Below are positions 12,801 through 25,482 of a DNA stretch of 64,000 nt, one piece after another; position 1 is the first letter of the stretch, and each line of letters starts with the position of its first letter. The position numbers and the translations under genes were made by a program. The notes under the pieces are model-generated. The model was not told where the DNA came from. It ran no database searches and saw only the letters and a list, made by a program, of their open reading frames with translations. Source of the stretch: Chondrilla cf. caribensis (taxonomy: Eukaryota > Porifera > Demospongiae > Chondrillida > Chondrillidae); the NCBI GenBank assembly GCA_964020155.1, contig OZ026554.1, forward strand, positions 1,541,747-1,605,746, written 5' to 3'.

Positions 12801-14158
12801 GACAGGTTGGAAATCAATTAGTCAAGACATAGTACAGTCACTGTATAGATTGTGGTGACATAAAAACATGACATAAGATGATATGAAATGACGAGTTGAC
12901 AAAAAATTACTATATCAAATTACTTGGGTAAACGTCATGAAATACATCAAATGATAACCATAACAATTCTCAAGAGATCTTCCCCACATACTTTGCAGAT
13001 CCTGGTTCACGCTAATGAGGGAATTGAGTCCAAGAAATGCTGTAACTTGAGACAACCACTGCTTGTACTCAACTTTGAGGATTCCCGATACTATAACAAT
13101 TTTAGTTACCCCTACGTGAACTCTACTGCTTCAGCAGTGACCCCATGACATCATCAACAATATACCAAGTACACAAGTTCTGAGAGGTTCATCTGCTTAT
13201 GGTAAATAGTAGTATCAACCATCAAAGAGAAGAAATCTGAGCTGCTAGTAATCAACTGGAAGTCATGCACACATCATAAGACAAAGGTGAGAGAAGGCCC
13301 TCTTCGTAGTAATACACATAATATCAGATAACCATTGCACACCACACTACAGTAGGCAGGTACTTTCCTACATTTCTTAGACCCTAGTCTATATATTATA
13401 GCTAATGAATGAAGTGATTCCAAGAACATTATAACTTGAACCAACAACTTGATGTTACTGGACAACATCTTGAAATCAATTTCATTCATTGAGTTTACCA
13501 TATCAGCTGAGAGGATTAGCATGATGTCACTGCTGAAGTAGTATGGCTCAAACAACCTCCAACAACAGCAGGAAAAGGACATCTTCATAATATTGTAGAC
13601 TTATACAACACATGTTGGCACATTCTGTCACCAAAATTGGGAAATACATCAACGGTCACCAATCAAAGTCAACGGACTAGCCCAATCCCGTTTACATGCA
13701 TTCCGTGTTACATGGATCGGTAAACCTAGCTCAGAATGCACATCTCATCTGCCTAACAATGCTGTCCATATGTGTACGTGCATAATGCTCAAATGCATGA
13801 GCATGTGTTATGATAGTTATGTCTTGTGTTAACTTGTAGGGCTTCTGTTTCATAATAATATTATTTTATCATTTAACCTTTCTTATCACTCCATTTTTTT
13901 TTTCAGTGATGATGGTATATATAGCTACCATCACATATAACCATCCTTTGATTTGAGCTCATTTGAGCAGAGCCTCATTGCTGTTTTGGGTCTCGCAGAT
14001 ATTTTTATATGATATACACAGCAAGAAAGGGCAGGTTTCTTTTTAAAAATCGTCTTCTCCATCCAAGCCCATTAACTGGATGAAAGATGAGGTGGAAATT
14101 TGGCAAAACATGAGAACGTCTTTTAATCCATCCAAACGTCCCAAGCACTATACTAAAA
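9900..14158. other. Noncoding part of unit B
   Basis: Colinear with 2820-7140. I see no supportable gene. It includes a copy of the dispersed GTCATCAAAATACATC element at about 12920-13150. Confidence 0.6.
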
Positions 14159-14192
14159 GACATGTGTTACAAACAAATGTTTAATACTACTT

Positions 14193-14367
14193 TCATAGAG
14201 GTGTGCTCCGATGCGAAGGAGTAAGTCCGTACCTCCTTTGAAGAGAGTATAAACGGTCGCCAATTATTGAAATGCCCAATTTGAACTTGAATCTTGCCCG
14301 TCTAGACGAGGGTACATCGTCTTCACTATCGCTATCGTCGTTGCTCATCAAGGGAACGTTGTCATAT
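14193..14367 (-). pseudogene. Truncated copy of the 67-aa ORF
   Basis: The 3' part of the small basic-protein ORF, with its stop, is recognisable. The start and first dozen codons are gone: sequence equivalent to A 215 onwards is replaced by sequence equivalent to A about 1115. The divergent promoter and the facing orphan exon were removed by the same deletion. Confidence 0.65.
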
Positions 14368-14791
14368 ATATCATGTTCATCAATTCCATGATGGAAGAGT
14401 AAAATTAGTTAATGCAGTGAATACTCTCTAATCTGACGCAATTTGTTTTCAAAGAATAATGGTGGATTGACAAGTTTGGCGGATAACTGGATATTCATTG
14501 GTACTTGTACATTATATTGGTACTGAAAATAGTGGCGGATTGAAGGGTTTGGTAGATAAAGCAGTGGAGGGTTAATGAGAATTCCCTGTTACAGTATCTC
14601 AAACTACTCTTGAATCTGGAACTACAATAGTTCTAAAACACTTTTATGGGTTAATGAGGAACTCGCATTGATACCAGAGAAATACCAAGTGACCTTTCCT
14701 GACAATATATGTATCTTAGGGTATTGATTACATCAAAGGATAAAATCAATTTATACAATAGGAAATACAGGTAATTAATTCCAACGAGAAC

Positions 14792-14801
14792 CTATAAATA
14801 G
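14792..14801 (+). promoter_or_regulatory. TATA box of gene C
   Basis: CTATAAATAG, 90 bp before the ATG at 14891. The leader from TATA to ATG is nearly identical to that of B. Confidence 0.7.
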
Positions 14802-14890
14802 TGGCAGAGTTCAGCAATAACCAACTCAATTCAGATCGAAAGAAGCTTGCAAACAAACAGAGAAGAAAAGAACCTTCTATTACGTTGAAG

Positions 14891-15805
14891 ATGAAGACTC
14901 AAAGCGTTGCAATCCTCATGTTGCCTCTATTGGGACTGATCTCAGCAGGTACGTACGTACAATGCATACCCAACATCATACTGCCTGTGTACCGTGAATG
15001 CTAAATGAACAGTAAGAGTGTAGACAGTGTCAAGATATCAAAAGAATCTGACCATAAGGACTGGCATGGTCCTAGGAACTATCAGACTCTACTAAAATAG
15101 TAGTATAAGCCTGTGACTCCTGTGTTTTATAATATTATTACTAATGATGCTGCATGTACATATCTGCACGACTGTTACAATAGCTGACCCACTGCTTTCT
15201 TTCTTTACTTAATAACCCCACCAGTTAGCGGGACGACAACAGTCTACCTGATTGGGAGGGTCTGTGCTTACATGAACCCTTATCGCTACCTTACCCTGGT
15301 TGAGGATTACTGCCCTTCTTACTATGGTCCTACAGTAGTACTAACAACTGAGAGACCAGTTGGCCAACACTGGGTGAAGGTATTCAATGCTGACTTGAAT
15401 AGCAATAATCAGTTTTACATTGTCAGCTATCCTAATTTGGATTATGTGCTCAAAGTAACAACAAAGACACCTTTGGGATCACCGGCAGGATCGTCATCTG
15501 TAGCAATTGCTGCTCAGAAGATTCCTCTATTTACCTTTGTAAACGGTGGCCCATTTCCAGTTCTCCAAGGGACTGACTATCTTTTTGAAGACGCAGTTTC
15601 CGTTACAGATGGGACAGTATTGGGAACATGGAACCATATCAAGCACGTTGGAACTGGCCGATACCTTGACTTCTTCAGAAACCACCCACCCCAGTGTGGG
15701 AAATCCTATGATCCTTGTGTTCTCAGCTATCCTACTGCTAGCCCCATAGGAATTGGGAACTGTACCTGTACTTATGACAAGGTGCAGTGGAGATATTTTG
15801 ATTAG
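14891..15805 (+). CDS. Secreted one-domain beta-trefoil-like protein, copy C (shifted acceptor)
   Basis: Exons 14891-14948 and 15225-15805 (phase 1) encode about 212 residues. The acceptor used in A and B is missing. A 6-bp loss within the old coding sequence has created CCCCACCAG at 15216-15224, and splicing there returns to the ancestral frame at V-S-G-T-T-T. The product would lose the 10-12-residue Pro/Thr linker after the signal peptide but keep the whole domain. Q-H-W and the terminal Q-W-R-Y-F are present. The loop variants are N-S-N (K-S-K in A, R-S-R in B) and P-F-P-V-L-Q-G-T. If the new acceptor is not used, this copy is inactive. I think use is likely because the frame works. Confidence 0.7.
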
Positions 15806-15811
15806 TCCAAG

Positions 15812-15938
15812 GTAGGTTTGTGGTGATTGAGATGAATTCGTTTTGCATGGATTTGAAGTGCTGGCAATTCACATCTTGTAACTTATTCGCACTTTTATTC
15901 CATGTATGTGTTCCACACACATACTTGGACACATACGT

Positions 15939-16028
<90 letters not shown>

Positions 16029-16090
16029 CCATACTTGCATACACATACATACCCAAACAGACACTGATATGTTCTTTTCTCTTTCCACAG
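15812..16090 (+). other. 3'UTR intron with CA microsatellite, copy C
   Basis: Donor AAG|GTAGGT and acceptor TTTCCACAG are conserved with A and B. The (CA)n tract covers about 15943-16024. Confidence 0.55.
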
Positions 16091-16109
16091 AGCAGAAGGA
16101 ATTAGTAGT

Positions 16110-18760
16110 CTAATAACTTCTCCTATATGGATAGCGAATTGAATGGACAAACTATTAATCTTAATTGCTTTCAACACTATGCAGTAGACATGAACAAGAG
16201 TTCATTGTATTGTATTATTAATTTACAAGTTTGTACAACTTCTTGATTTAATTCAATTACATGATTGAAGAAAGATATTGTGCAGATATAAACAGTGGAA
16301 TAATATATTATTATATCACGTTCAGATTGGCCTTAAAGCAACATTGTATGCTATGGCAATATAGTAAATTAAATGTAAAACTCAATGTGAGTCTCCAATC
16401 AGGAACTATTGTAGAAGTACACAGGAGGAAATGCTGTTTTCATTGAGTAGGAAACACTATTGAATAATTGTTCAAAGGCCCTGCTCCACAAGTGATACAT
16501 TGAAACAGGGAAAGTCGACAATGCTTCAATACTGTTTCACCAGTAAGGAAACGGGTACTTTCCTCCTGTGGGAAAAGGTCACTGTTGTACGTAGGTAGGT
16601 AGGTCAGGGAGGGGTGGCCATATCACCACGTGCAATACTAAAAATGATAGTATAGGGAATTTCTAGTTCGAGATGTTTGTATATGAAACCTGTGTGGGTG
16701 GTGATCGGATACATTCTTTTTGTCACAAATCTAACATAATTTTGGTTTATTGCCTTCATCGATTGTGCACATCAACGAAATGCAATGTAATTAACACCTA
16801 GGACTTAAAATATGGAGTGATATGGGTTCACTGTAGTATTATTTTATTCATGATTCACTGAATTTCAATGTTACAGTAATAATATGATTATTCAGTCACT
16901 ATGACAAAGGGAATCAAGTATGTTTGACACTGTCATCAATGGAATAAAAGATTTTTGATAAAGTATTAAAACCTACTAAAACTAAATAATTCAAAGTTTG
17001 AAATCTAATTGAACATGTTTAGTAAATGAAGTGAGCAAAAGATGTGCTGGATGTACATGTAATTGCAGGATGGATTTATCAATGGGAACTAATTAGCAGC
17101 AAATGATTTATAGTGAATAACGTCATAATGTACAACTCAAAGTTTAAAAACTATGTCTAGTTCAGACTCAGCTGGAATAATCAAATGTTGTTTTTTGCCA
17201 AATTTGGTAATGTATTCTGTTACCATGGTAACACACAATATGCTTGCATAATTATATATACACAAGCTTGAGCACAGAAGCTCACATATAATACTGAGTA
17301 TAGGGATGTATACTATAGCTGACCTTCATTGACTGTAGATCTTATATATGATGTGCATGTCATGTGATGAACATGTGATGAGGGACAGTACTGGTGATAT
17401 TACATATTATCACATGTGCATCTGTTGTGTATGTATTGTCATGATTACCACCAGCAGCTAGTATTGCCACCAGCAGCTAGTATGTGGAGCTTACAGTGTG
17501 ATGCATAGCATAGCAGTACATGTGCTTTGCTATTGTGACAATAGACGTCACAAGGCAAAACCATGCATATACTGCTTCTGATGATATTTTGACTGAACTT
17601 AAGTATGTAATGCTACAAACTGAAGTTATAAGGCCTGCACTATATGTACAGTCAAAATATTAATTGTCTGTAATCACAAACATAATTACGTATACTTACA
17701 CACTATAGCCACTACAAGAATTGTAACAAGCATAATGTTATTATACAATATATATGATTGTGTTATGTATACAGTATGAAACCGTCAGCCAATATTAATT
17801 GCTATATAGTTATGAACAAAAACTTAGTATTTCCTGTCTCTGAAAAATGCATGGATTTCATTAGAATATAACAATGATATAAATGTTATAAAAATTATTA
17901 AAAAGTCAAACAAACTAGGCATTACTTTAAGCATAGAATGATGAAACATGAATGCCGCTGAAAGTTGTGTACAAATGTATTTTATGTACATACTTCTTGA
18001 TTGGTGCTGCTAGTAGAGATGAAGTATATTAATTAAGAATACATCACTGGATATTACGCCAACCAGCTGATAAGACCAAAGCCTGTATCAGCTGGGAGAC
18101 CGAAGTCCTATTGAGAGGGCAACCAGTGATGACCTCCCAGTCATCCAAATCCTCAAATATAGGAACCACAGACAGCTGTTTCGCTCTCATTTGAGCTCAT
18201 CAGTGTGGTATACCCCATGCATAAGTTGGATGACTGTCCTAAGTATATTAGCAGTCTTCTGTTTTCAAACACTAAGGGTTAAGATAAGAGATCATCTTGC
18301 TGTGTCCATACAGAAGTCATACTAATGTTCCTAAACACTTGACATATATACCGCCTGCTGGACTCCTCCACTCAAAACAGCAGGGTTCGTGTAACTGGTG
18401 CTCCAAACACAGCACAGATGTGAAATATGGTTGGAATCTAAAACATACATACTAATTGTCACAGTATGTGTACAAACTTTGTATGTACACACATGTACAC
18501 ACACACATATGTGTACATATATACATACATATGTTTACATACATGTAGGACAAATCAGCACATAGTTGACATTTTCGAGCCTACTTCCGTCCTGTGTAGA
18601 TAGTTTGGTGTTAGTTCATGCATTAGGACATGGGGAGAGGGTAACTCCATCTGGTAAGCAAACACTACATTTTTCGTGCACAATCGATACTGGGCGTGTA
18701 CAAACAAATGAGGATATGGTCATAACACACCTTGGTTTGTCACAACACATGGCAGCTGTA
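16110..18760. other. Noncoding part of unit C before the extra gene
   Basis: Similar to 2830-5165 of unit A with several indels, including an insertion at about 17760-18230 not seen in A or B. There is a short local duplication of GCCACCAGCAGCTAGTAT near 17450-17480. No supportable gene. Confidence 0.55.
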
Positions 18761-18779
18761 AAAATGCTCTGCAGATTGT

Positions 18780-18787
18780 TATAAAAG
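18780..18787 (+). promoter_or_regulatory. TATA box of the extra unit-C gene
   Basis: TATAAAAG lies 97 bp before the ATG at 18877, the spacing seen in the other cluster genes. The surrounding sequence is not related to the A-C promoter. Confidence 0.6.
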
Positions 18788-18876
18788 AGCAGAGAGTACC
18801 ATACAGGCCAGCTAACATTTGGAAAGAGTTTGAAAGAGACGTTCAAGACGAAAGACGTTCAAAGTAGAGTGAAGAG

Positions 18877-19869
18877 ATGACCATGCACTACGGACCTTTC
18901 CTTGCTCTTCTCTCCTTGGTAGCACTCCTGCAAACTGGTGAGTATGTATGTACTGTATGTTGGATGCATTATACTACAGTCACTCATGATCATTTGTGAA
19001 AATTAATATATTATGCTTACATAGGATGATTATGAGTATGTACATATAGCATAAGGTATCCATATCATCATGATATTTCAGAAGCTTACTGTAAAGTGAA
19101 AAAAATTTGAAATGTACGATGCTTCACCTGAAAATCTCTTCCAGTTACAACAATTTCAAATTTGTCTAACATGTGAATTCTGTTGAAATTAATATCATAA
19201 TACATACATTATCAAGCATATAATTTTGTGAGATTGTTTTCAACTATAAGGTTTCATATGTAATATTCCTTGTATGTTGTAGGATTCGCAAATGTAACCT
19301 ATAAGCCCTATACACCCGCTAGCTATGGAGGAAAGACCCTGATTGATGTGGTAGGGAGAATACAACCAGCCAGTGCTCCTAACCAATTCCTCACAATCCT
19401 CAAGAAGTACCACTACGACTACTACGGGGTCACTGTGGGTGTTGCCGGTCCACTGCCTTCTCTACAGCACTGGGCATTCGTCACTGATGACTATCTTGGG
19501 AAGTATGGCAAATTCCTCATTTTGAGTTACCCCAGACTAGACTACGCCCTCACCGTCAATACTATCTATCCCAAGGACTACACAGAGGGGGGGCCCATTA
19601 GGACAATAAAAGTGGTACCAGTGAAGCACAGATTTGTTAATGGTGCTCGCTTTTATCACCTTGGAGATGAATTTCTCTGGTCAGCTGAGTTCGTCAAGTC
19701 GTACGGTCCCAAGGAGTATCCCTATTCCACTGACAGGTTCTTCCTGAAGCACTGCCAAACTGGGCTGGTTCTCACCCATTTCTACTACAACTACTACAAT
19801 CTTGTTGTTGCTGACCAACAGGGAGACCCCAATAAGGAGAATGTTGACAACCAAGCCTGGAAGCTGTGA
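18877..19869 (+). CDS. Secreted one-domain beta-trefoil-like protein, divergent paralogue
   Basis: Exons 18877-18937 and 19283-19869, with the same phase-1 intron straight after the signal peptide (G|GTGAGT donor, TTGTAG acceptor), encode 215 residues. Residues 1-20 (MTMHYGPFLALLSLVALLQT) are a signal peptide. The domain aligns by eye with copies A-C: V-V-G-R-I, F-L-T-I-L, D-Y-Y-G-V-T-V, Q-H-W (82-84), F-L-I-L-S-Y-P-R-L-D-Y-A-L-T-V, and a closing Q-A-W (211-213). There is one N-V-T sequon at 24-26. It has far fewer cysteines than its relatives (only one clear, near the C-terminus) and is rich in Tyr. There is no counterpart in units A and B, where the flanks meet directly. The likely role is an extracellular binding protein; the ligand is unknown. 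Confidence 0.75.
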
Positions 19870-20550
19870 TTAGAAGGTAAATAGTATGCAAGCCTGTCAC
19901 ACAAACAGTATACACAGTATGTACACCACAGAGTGTGTGAGCATGCACGGTAGTTCATGTCAAGAATAGCAGATTATTGTGCAAATCTATTCGCATATTC
20001 TAATATTGGGTAAAATTTGACTGGAACAGTGGATATGTGTTAACCATCATACAGTGTTCTAAATGTGTGTCAATTTGTATAGCATCCCCTATATACTATA
20101 TGTATATTATATGTATGTACTGAAGTATATACACATGTCCAAAATATGGTCTGTTATGATCTTTGCACAGAATACACAAATAATTATTTATGGATAGACT
20201 CTGATATCATGCCTACATCTACATTCAACTGTGGCTGTGTGCTGAATCGAAATATTGTACACTGTTACCAATGCAGGTTACCAACCGTGGAGCTAAAAAC
20301 AGAACAGTTTTATAATTATTAAGAGCAGTGAATACACGAGTATAATAATAATCATTAAAACTATAGTTATTCATTTACTTTAATTTATTATTGTTTCAGA
20401 CATTATCCAATTATTATATTATTGTCATCATTCAAAAGGCTGGATTCTACTTGAGATTGTGTGTATAAACTTGATATATAGTTACACAGCATAACACAAT
20501 TAATAACATTATGATTTAACGATAATCTTGTTAAAACTAGTGCATGTGTG

Positions 20551-20615
20551 TACTCTACCACTTACTCATGATGTGAGATCGATCTCACATCAATTCATGA
20601 GTAAGTGGTAGAGTA
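20551..20615. repeat. Imperfect 30-bp-arm palindrome
   Basis: The arms TACTCTACCACTTACTCATG and their complement meet at GATC with a five-base bulge on the right side. The left arm continues unit-C sequence and the right arm has no match in A or B. It marks the point where similarity to units A and B ends. Confidence 0.7.
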
Positions 20616-20949
20616 TTATATAGAGATTATAAATTCCTATTATGAGCCAACAAACAAAACAAGAAGCTGCTGATATAAATAATGGAAATCTACATAACAG
20701 ATGAACTGGGGCTGCACTTATAATTGATCTACACTACTGGTATAATAATATCCAATTACGGCCTACCATACTTCTAGTCCAAGATGTTGATAGTGTAATA
20801 GCATGACACTGTGCATGTAATGTACTGTTTCATAATATAAAACAGACACTGATCCAAATTAAAGATACAGGGATTGTCCAGCCCTAACAATCAGGCATGT
20901 CCTTACAACACATCTTTAAATTATGCTTATTTTAGTTCAAAATACCTGC

Positions 20950-21480
20950 CAGTGGGTAAAGGTCATCAAAATACATCAAATGGTAACCATAACAACCCTC
21001 AAGAGGAATGAAGCCTTTGGAAGGTTCTTCCCCACATACCATGCAGATCCTGGTTTATGCTAATGAGGGAAGTGCAGGAATCCAAGAAATGCTGTAACCT
21101 GAGCCAACCACTGTTGCTCAGCTTTGATGATTCCTAATAATACATTTTCAATTACCACCATGTGAACTCTATACTGCTTTTTACAAAACACACTGTATCA
21201 TCATCTCTGGTATACACGCGAATTATGTATATACAATATACATACAGTACATGTTATCATTCCTCATCACAGTCACTCTCACGGAACTGTGCATGTCACA
21301 TTTTCCAAATCGTATTGCTACCAGATATTTACAAAAGTTACCATTATTACAACAGTGCTGATGCTGTGTGTGTAATTCTCTGTATGATCAAATTCTCATC
21401 CTAAATACTTCCAACTGGATTACTACATGTATAAGATCTGGAAAATTGTGATTGACATGAAAATGTTAAATACCCCTAAT
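20950..21480 (+). repeat. Dispersed element (GTCATCAAAATACATC family), first tandem copy
   Basis: A block of about 500 bp starting GGTAAAGGTCATCAAAATAC and running to CAACTGGATTACTACATG. It is followed 650 bp later by a second copy (21600-22110). The same two-copy arrangement recurs at 32835 and 33485. Other whole or partial copies are at 5820, 12920, 22590, 35950 and 45160. No coding capacity is seen. Confidence 0.75.
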
Positions 21481-21599
21481 ACTACATGTGTCATAATATA
21501 AAACAGACACTGATCCAAAGCTACAGAAATCATATACCCCAGGTCATTATAACAATCAGGAATGTCCTTACAACACATCTTTATATTGGTTTAAAATAC

Positions 21600-22110
21600 C
21601 TGGGTAAAGGTCATCAAAATACATCAAATGGTAACCATAACAACCCTCATAAAAGAATGAAGCCTTTGGAAGGTTCTTCCCCACATACCATGCCTATCCT
21701 GGTTCATGCTATTAAGGAAAGTGCAGGAATCCAACAAATGCTGTAACCTGAGCCAACCACTGTTACTCAGCTTTGATGATTCCTAATAATATAATTTCAA
21801 TCACCTCCGTGTGAACTCTATACTGCTTCTTACAATACACACTATATCATCATCTCAGTCTGCAATACACCAGAAGTATGTATATATATATATATATAAT
21901 ATACAGTGTATGTTACTAAGCCTCCTCATTGCCACACTTATGGAGCTGTGCATGTCTTATTGTTCAAATCGTATTGCTACCAACTACGTATTTTATATAA
22001 ATTACATCTGTTACAACGGTGTTGATGCTCTCTGCATTGTTAAACTCTCAATCCTGAACACTTCCAACTGGATGACTACATATATAAGAAGATTGTGATT
22101 GACATAAAAA
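21600..22110 (+). repeat. Dispersed element, second tandem copy
   Basis: The same element as at 20950, with a period of about 650 bp. Its end, CAACTGGATGACTACATATA, also occurs in units A and B near 5620 and 12720. Confidence 0.75.
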
Positions 22111-24590
22111 TGTTAATAATACCCCTAATACTAGGTCTTTGTGGCATGACATGTTTGAAATCAATTAGAAATAAGGCTTTAGTCAAGAGTTCACATAGTG
22201 GTAAAATAGTGCTTGAACTATCGATTGGAAGTCATGCACACAAACTTTAACAACAGTCAAATATTTTTGCCACTTCAGCCTTAGCAGAACATGCACAGTC
22301 TTGTTAAAACTATAGGGCATGTGTGTACACTACCACATACCTTGTATATGTACATGATTATGAGCCAATCAACAAAACAAGACACTAATAGTAAATAATA
22401 CTAATCTATGCACATGAATAACAGATGAACATGGGGCAGGTCTCATATTTGATTAACAATACTAGTACATGGATAATAAGCCAAAGTTTTCCAAAACAAA
22501 TTGTGACCTATTAATTATTAGTGGGTGGTACTGTATATAGTCCCAAATAAGACTATCATAGTTCCAGCCTAACATGTTGACAGTGTATCAAATTACTTGG
22601 GTAAACGTCATGAACTACATCAAATGGTAACCATAACAACTCTCAAGAGATCTTCCCCACATACTTCGCAGCTCCTGGTTCACAATAATGAAGGAATTGA
22701 GTCCAAGAAATGCTGTAACGTGAGACAACCACTGCTTGTACTCAACTTTGAGGATTCATAATACTACAACAATTTTTAGTTACCCCTTCATGAATTCTAC
22801 TGCTTCAGCAGTGAACCCATGACATCATCATCAATATACCAAGTACACTAGTTCTGAGAGGTTCAGCATGATGTCACTGATGAAGCAGTAGAGTCTGCTT
22901 AGTGGGAAATAGTAGTATCAACCATCAAAGAGAAGAAATCTGAGCTGCTAGCAATCAACTGGAAGTCATGCACACATCATAAGACAAAGGTGAGAGAAGG
23001 CCCTCTTTGTAGCAATACACAAAATATCAGATAACCATCGCATACCACACTACAGTAGGCAGGTACTTTTCTACAATTTTCAGACCCTAGTTCATACTAA
23101 AGCTAATGAATGAAGTGATTCCAAGGATTAACTTGAACCAACAACTAGATGTTACTGGAACATCTAGTTGTTACATCTTGAAATCAATTTCATTCATTGA
23201 GTTTACCATATCAGCTGCATGAGAGGATTAGTATGTCACTGCCCAAGTAGTATAGCTCAAACTAGTTGTAAAATTATCATGATAAACCATTAATAAAAGT
23301 CAAAGATATCAGAGCTGTCAGTAATCAATTGGAAGTCAAATGTAGATCAATACCGTTGATGTAAATCACATGACTATAGTTACTGTTCATTATCAATTTG
23401 AGATTATATTAAGTACATACAGCAACCAGGGTTTGCAAAACCAAATTACAACTATATCATCCTGTTTCTAATGTTTGCCTCCCAAGTGGTATATTGTGAA
23501 TCAGATTAATACATGGATTGTGTACAGCACAGAGTTCTGCTATTCCATAACATTTGGTGCTATGTGCTCAGCAGGATGTCAATTATGGGTGTTATACTTT
23601 AACCGCGATAGGAATCAGTTTTGAACATAGATACCATGGTTCATAGTTTAACCATGTTGTACTATCCATGGTTAAGCGAACAGATCACTATGGTTACTAT
23701 ACACTGTACTATAATATGTTCAACTCACAATTCAGAATACTGGGTTGATAAGTTCCGTTCATAAATTATTGTTAGGTCCACACAGAATCCTCATAAGTGA
23801 AATCAACAGTACCATACTGCAACCATTGCTGATAGATAGGGAGATTTTCCTACATTCTCTGAGAAGCCAGTCCACTCTAACGAGGAAAGTTATTTTAGAG
23901 TCAGATGTTCAGTAGTCTTGATAACAGGATGTGGTATTGCATACGTAAGGGCTATGGGGTACTTTCAGACCCCACAAAAATTCATTAAAGAAATACTGCT
24001 TATTATGATAATTCCCAAATGACTCAACACATCTGACATACATACTAATTTTCACATTATTTTATAATTATAATATTCTGTATGTGGGTGGTCTTTGACA
24101 ATGATAGCTGTAACAGTAGTACACACTTATGATATCATCATATCTTTTGTAAACAAGAATTATGTACAATATACACACAATACATGTTAATAAGCCTCAT
24201 CTCATCACTGCCACACTCATGGAACTGTCATGTCTTATTGTTCAAATCGAACTGGTACCTGCTATTCTATAAAGGCTACAAACTGCAATTGTCACAACAG
24301 TGCCAATGCTACATGTTCTTCGCATAGTTAAATTCTCAAACCTGATTAACTCCAACTGGGTGATCATGCATGTAAGAAGATAGAGCTGAGATGAAAACAT
24401 TAACCCCTGATAGTATATATGCTCAGATGTTCGAAATCAATTAGAAATCAGGCTTTAGTGAAGCCATAGTAAAGTCTCTGTGGCAGCTGCTTACTACACA
24501 ATTTGTACTGCTTCTGCTCTCTGCAATCATTGAATATAGCAGTATTAATTTCTATAGTATCACTAGATACAAATATACTTGTGTGAGGGT
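22110..24590. other. Noncoding stretch of unit D
   Basis: Dispersed-repeat fragments only. It includes a partial copy of the hairpin (TTTGCCACTTCA) element near 22270 and the block shared with units A, B and E from 22580. No gene can be supported. Confidence 0.55.
23140..23172. repeat. Perfect 14-bp hairpin unique to unit D
   Basis: AACAACTAGATGTT, five bases, then AACATCTAGTTGTT. Units A, B and E have only the left arm followed by ACTGGACAACATC, so the right arm is a new insertion complementary to its neighbour. Confidence 0.75.
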
Positions 24591-24920
24591 CATAGCCAAC
24601 TAGTACCTGTTAAGGTGTATGTATGAATAATACATGCACCTTAACAGGCATTTAGGGAGGGAAAGTTTAGCAGTACTGGTAACTACGTCACATGTACTTT
24701 TTCGACCAATCAGATCGCTTGCATGGAATCGTTTCAAATTCACATTTTCAACATATGCAACATATTGTACGTGATAGGTTTACAGCCAGTGAGAAGGTGG
24801 GACTTGATTACTAGTGCCACCAGAGGCTACCTCCTTTACTGCACTTCCTGTATATTACGTTTGTCGGGTAGTCAATCAAGGCAGGTTAACACAAGGACTT
24901 TGGCGTTAGGGACACATTAA
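24590..24920 (+). mobile_element. Foldback-type dispersed element in unit D
   Basis: It starts with a near-palindrome (CCAACTAGTACCTGTTAAGG ... CCTTAACAGGCATTTAG). About 250 bp follow that are shared with other copies (ACCAATCAGATCGCTTG ... CAATCAAGGCAGGTTAACAC). Relatives are at 32280-32760 (inverted), 34110, 37983, 43858 and 45780. It is nonautonomous, and no transposase is seen. Confidence 0.6.
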
Positions 24921-25222
24921 TTTTATCAATCGAAAGTACAAAATCCTACTAATTTGGAATATAATAGTACGTTGTAGCATCCCAATTGGTCTCTCAAATC
25001 ATAAAGTGGAGTCCACTACACTACTACTTGTTTCTCTGAGTAGGTTTGTCCCAGGAATTTGCTTACCTGGACTCTACTGAACATGATGTATTCACTCCCT
25101 TATTTATCTCTTCTAATGGTACTGACTTGTCTATTCTCTGGCTACTTTCATTATACAATTGCATGCATACCTAAAACTATCAAATAACTGTACGCATTTG
25201 CCAAGGAAGTGCTAACCACCAA

Positions 25223-25313
25223 TTGATTGATGCATGGGACCTGACAGAAAGTAATGTTTAAAAATGAATATTTTCTTAAAACCACTTCCTGTCAGATCAC
25301 ATGCACCAATCAA
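25223..25313. promoter_or_regulatory. Promoter-proximal inverted repeat with CCAAT box (D)
   Basis: Two 25-bp arms (25223-25247 and 25289-25313), matching with a few mismatches. The right arm contains ACCAATCAAA about 45 bp before the TATA box. In unit E the arms are perfect. Confidence 0.5.
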
Positions 25314-25348
25314 ATGGCAGATAGTAGTTCTTTACTAAATGACAGAGA

Positions 25349-25358
25349 CTATAAAAGG
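25349..25358 (+). promoter_or_regulatory. TATA box of gene D
   Basis: CTATAAAAGG, 134 bp before the ATG at 25483. The block GACAGAGACTATAAAAG is shared with genes E and F. Confidence 0.75.
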
Positions 25359-25482
25359 ACTGGAAAGCTATGCATACAGCAGCAGAATCGGTTCTTGACT
25401 AAGAGAATCTTGAAACCTAAAGACATCAAGACTTCAATTCCACCAAAGAAGACAAGAATATTATTCCTATCAGCCTACCAAT

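Larger units (their letters stand above)
14159..20560 (+). repeat. Tandem segmental unit C
   Basis: The third unit, more diverged than A is from B. Relative to A it has lost about 0.9 kb (A positions of about 215-1115), joined near 14367, and it carries an additional 1.2-kb gene block (about 18760-19985). Similarity to A resumes after that block (20000 against 5190) and fades near 20560, at a palindrome. Confidence 0.85.
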
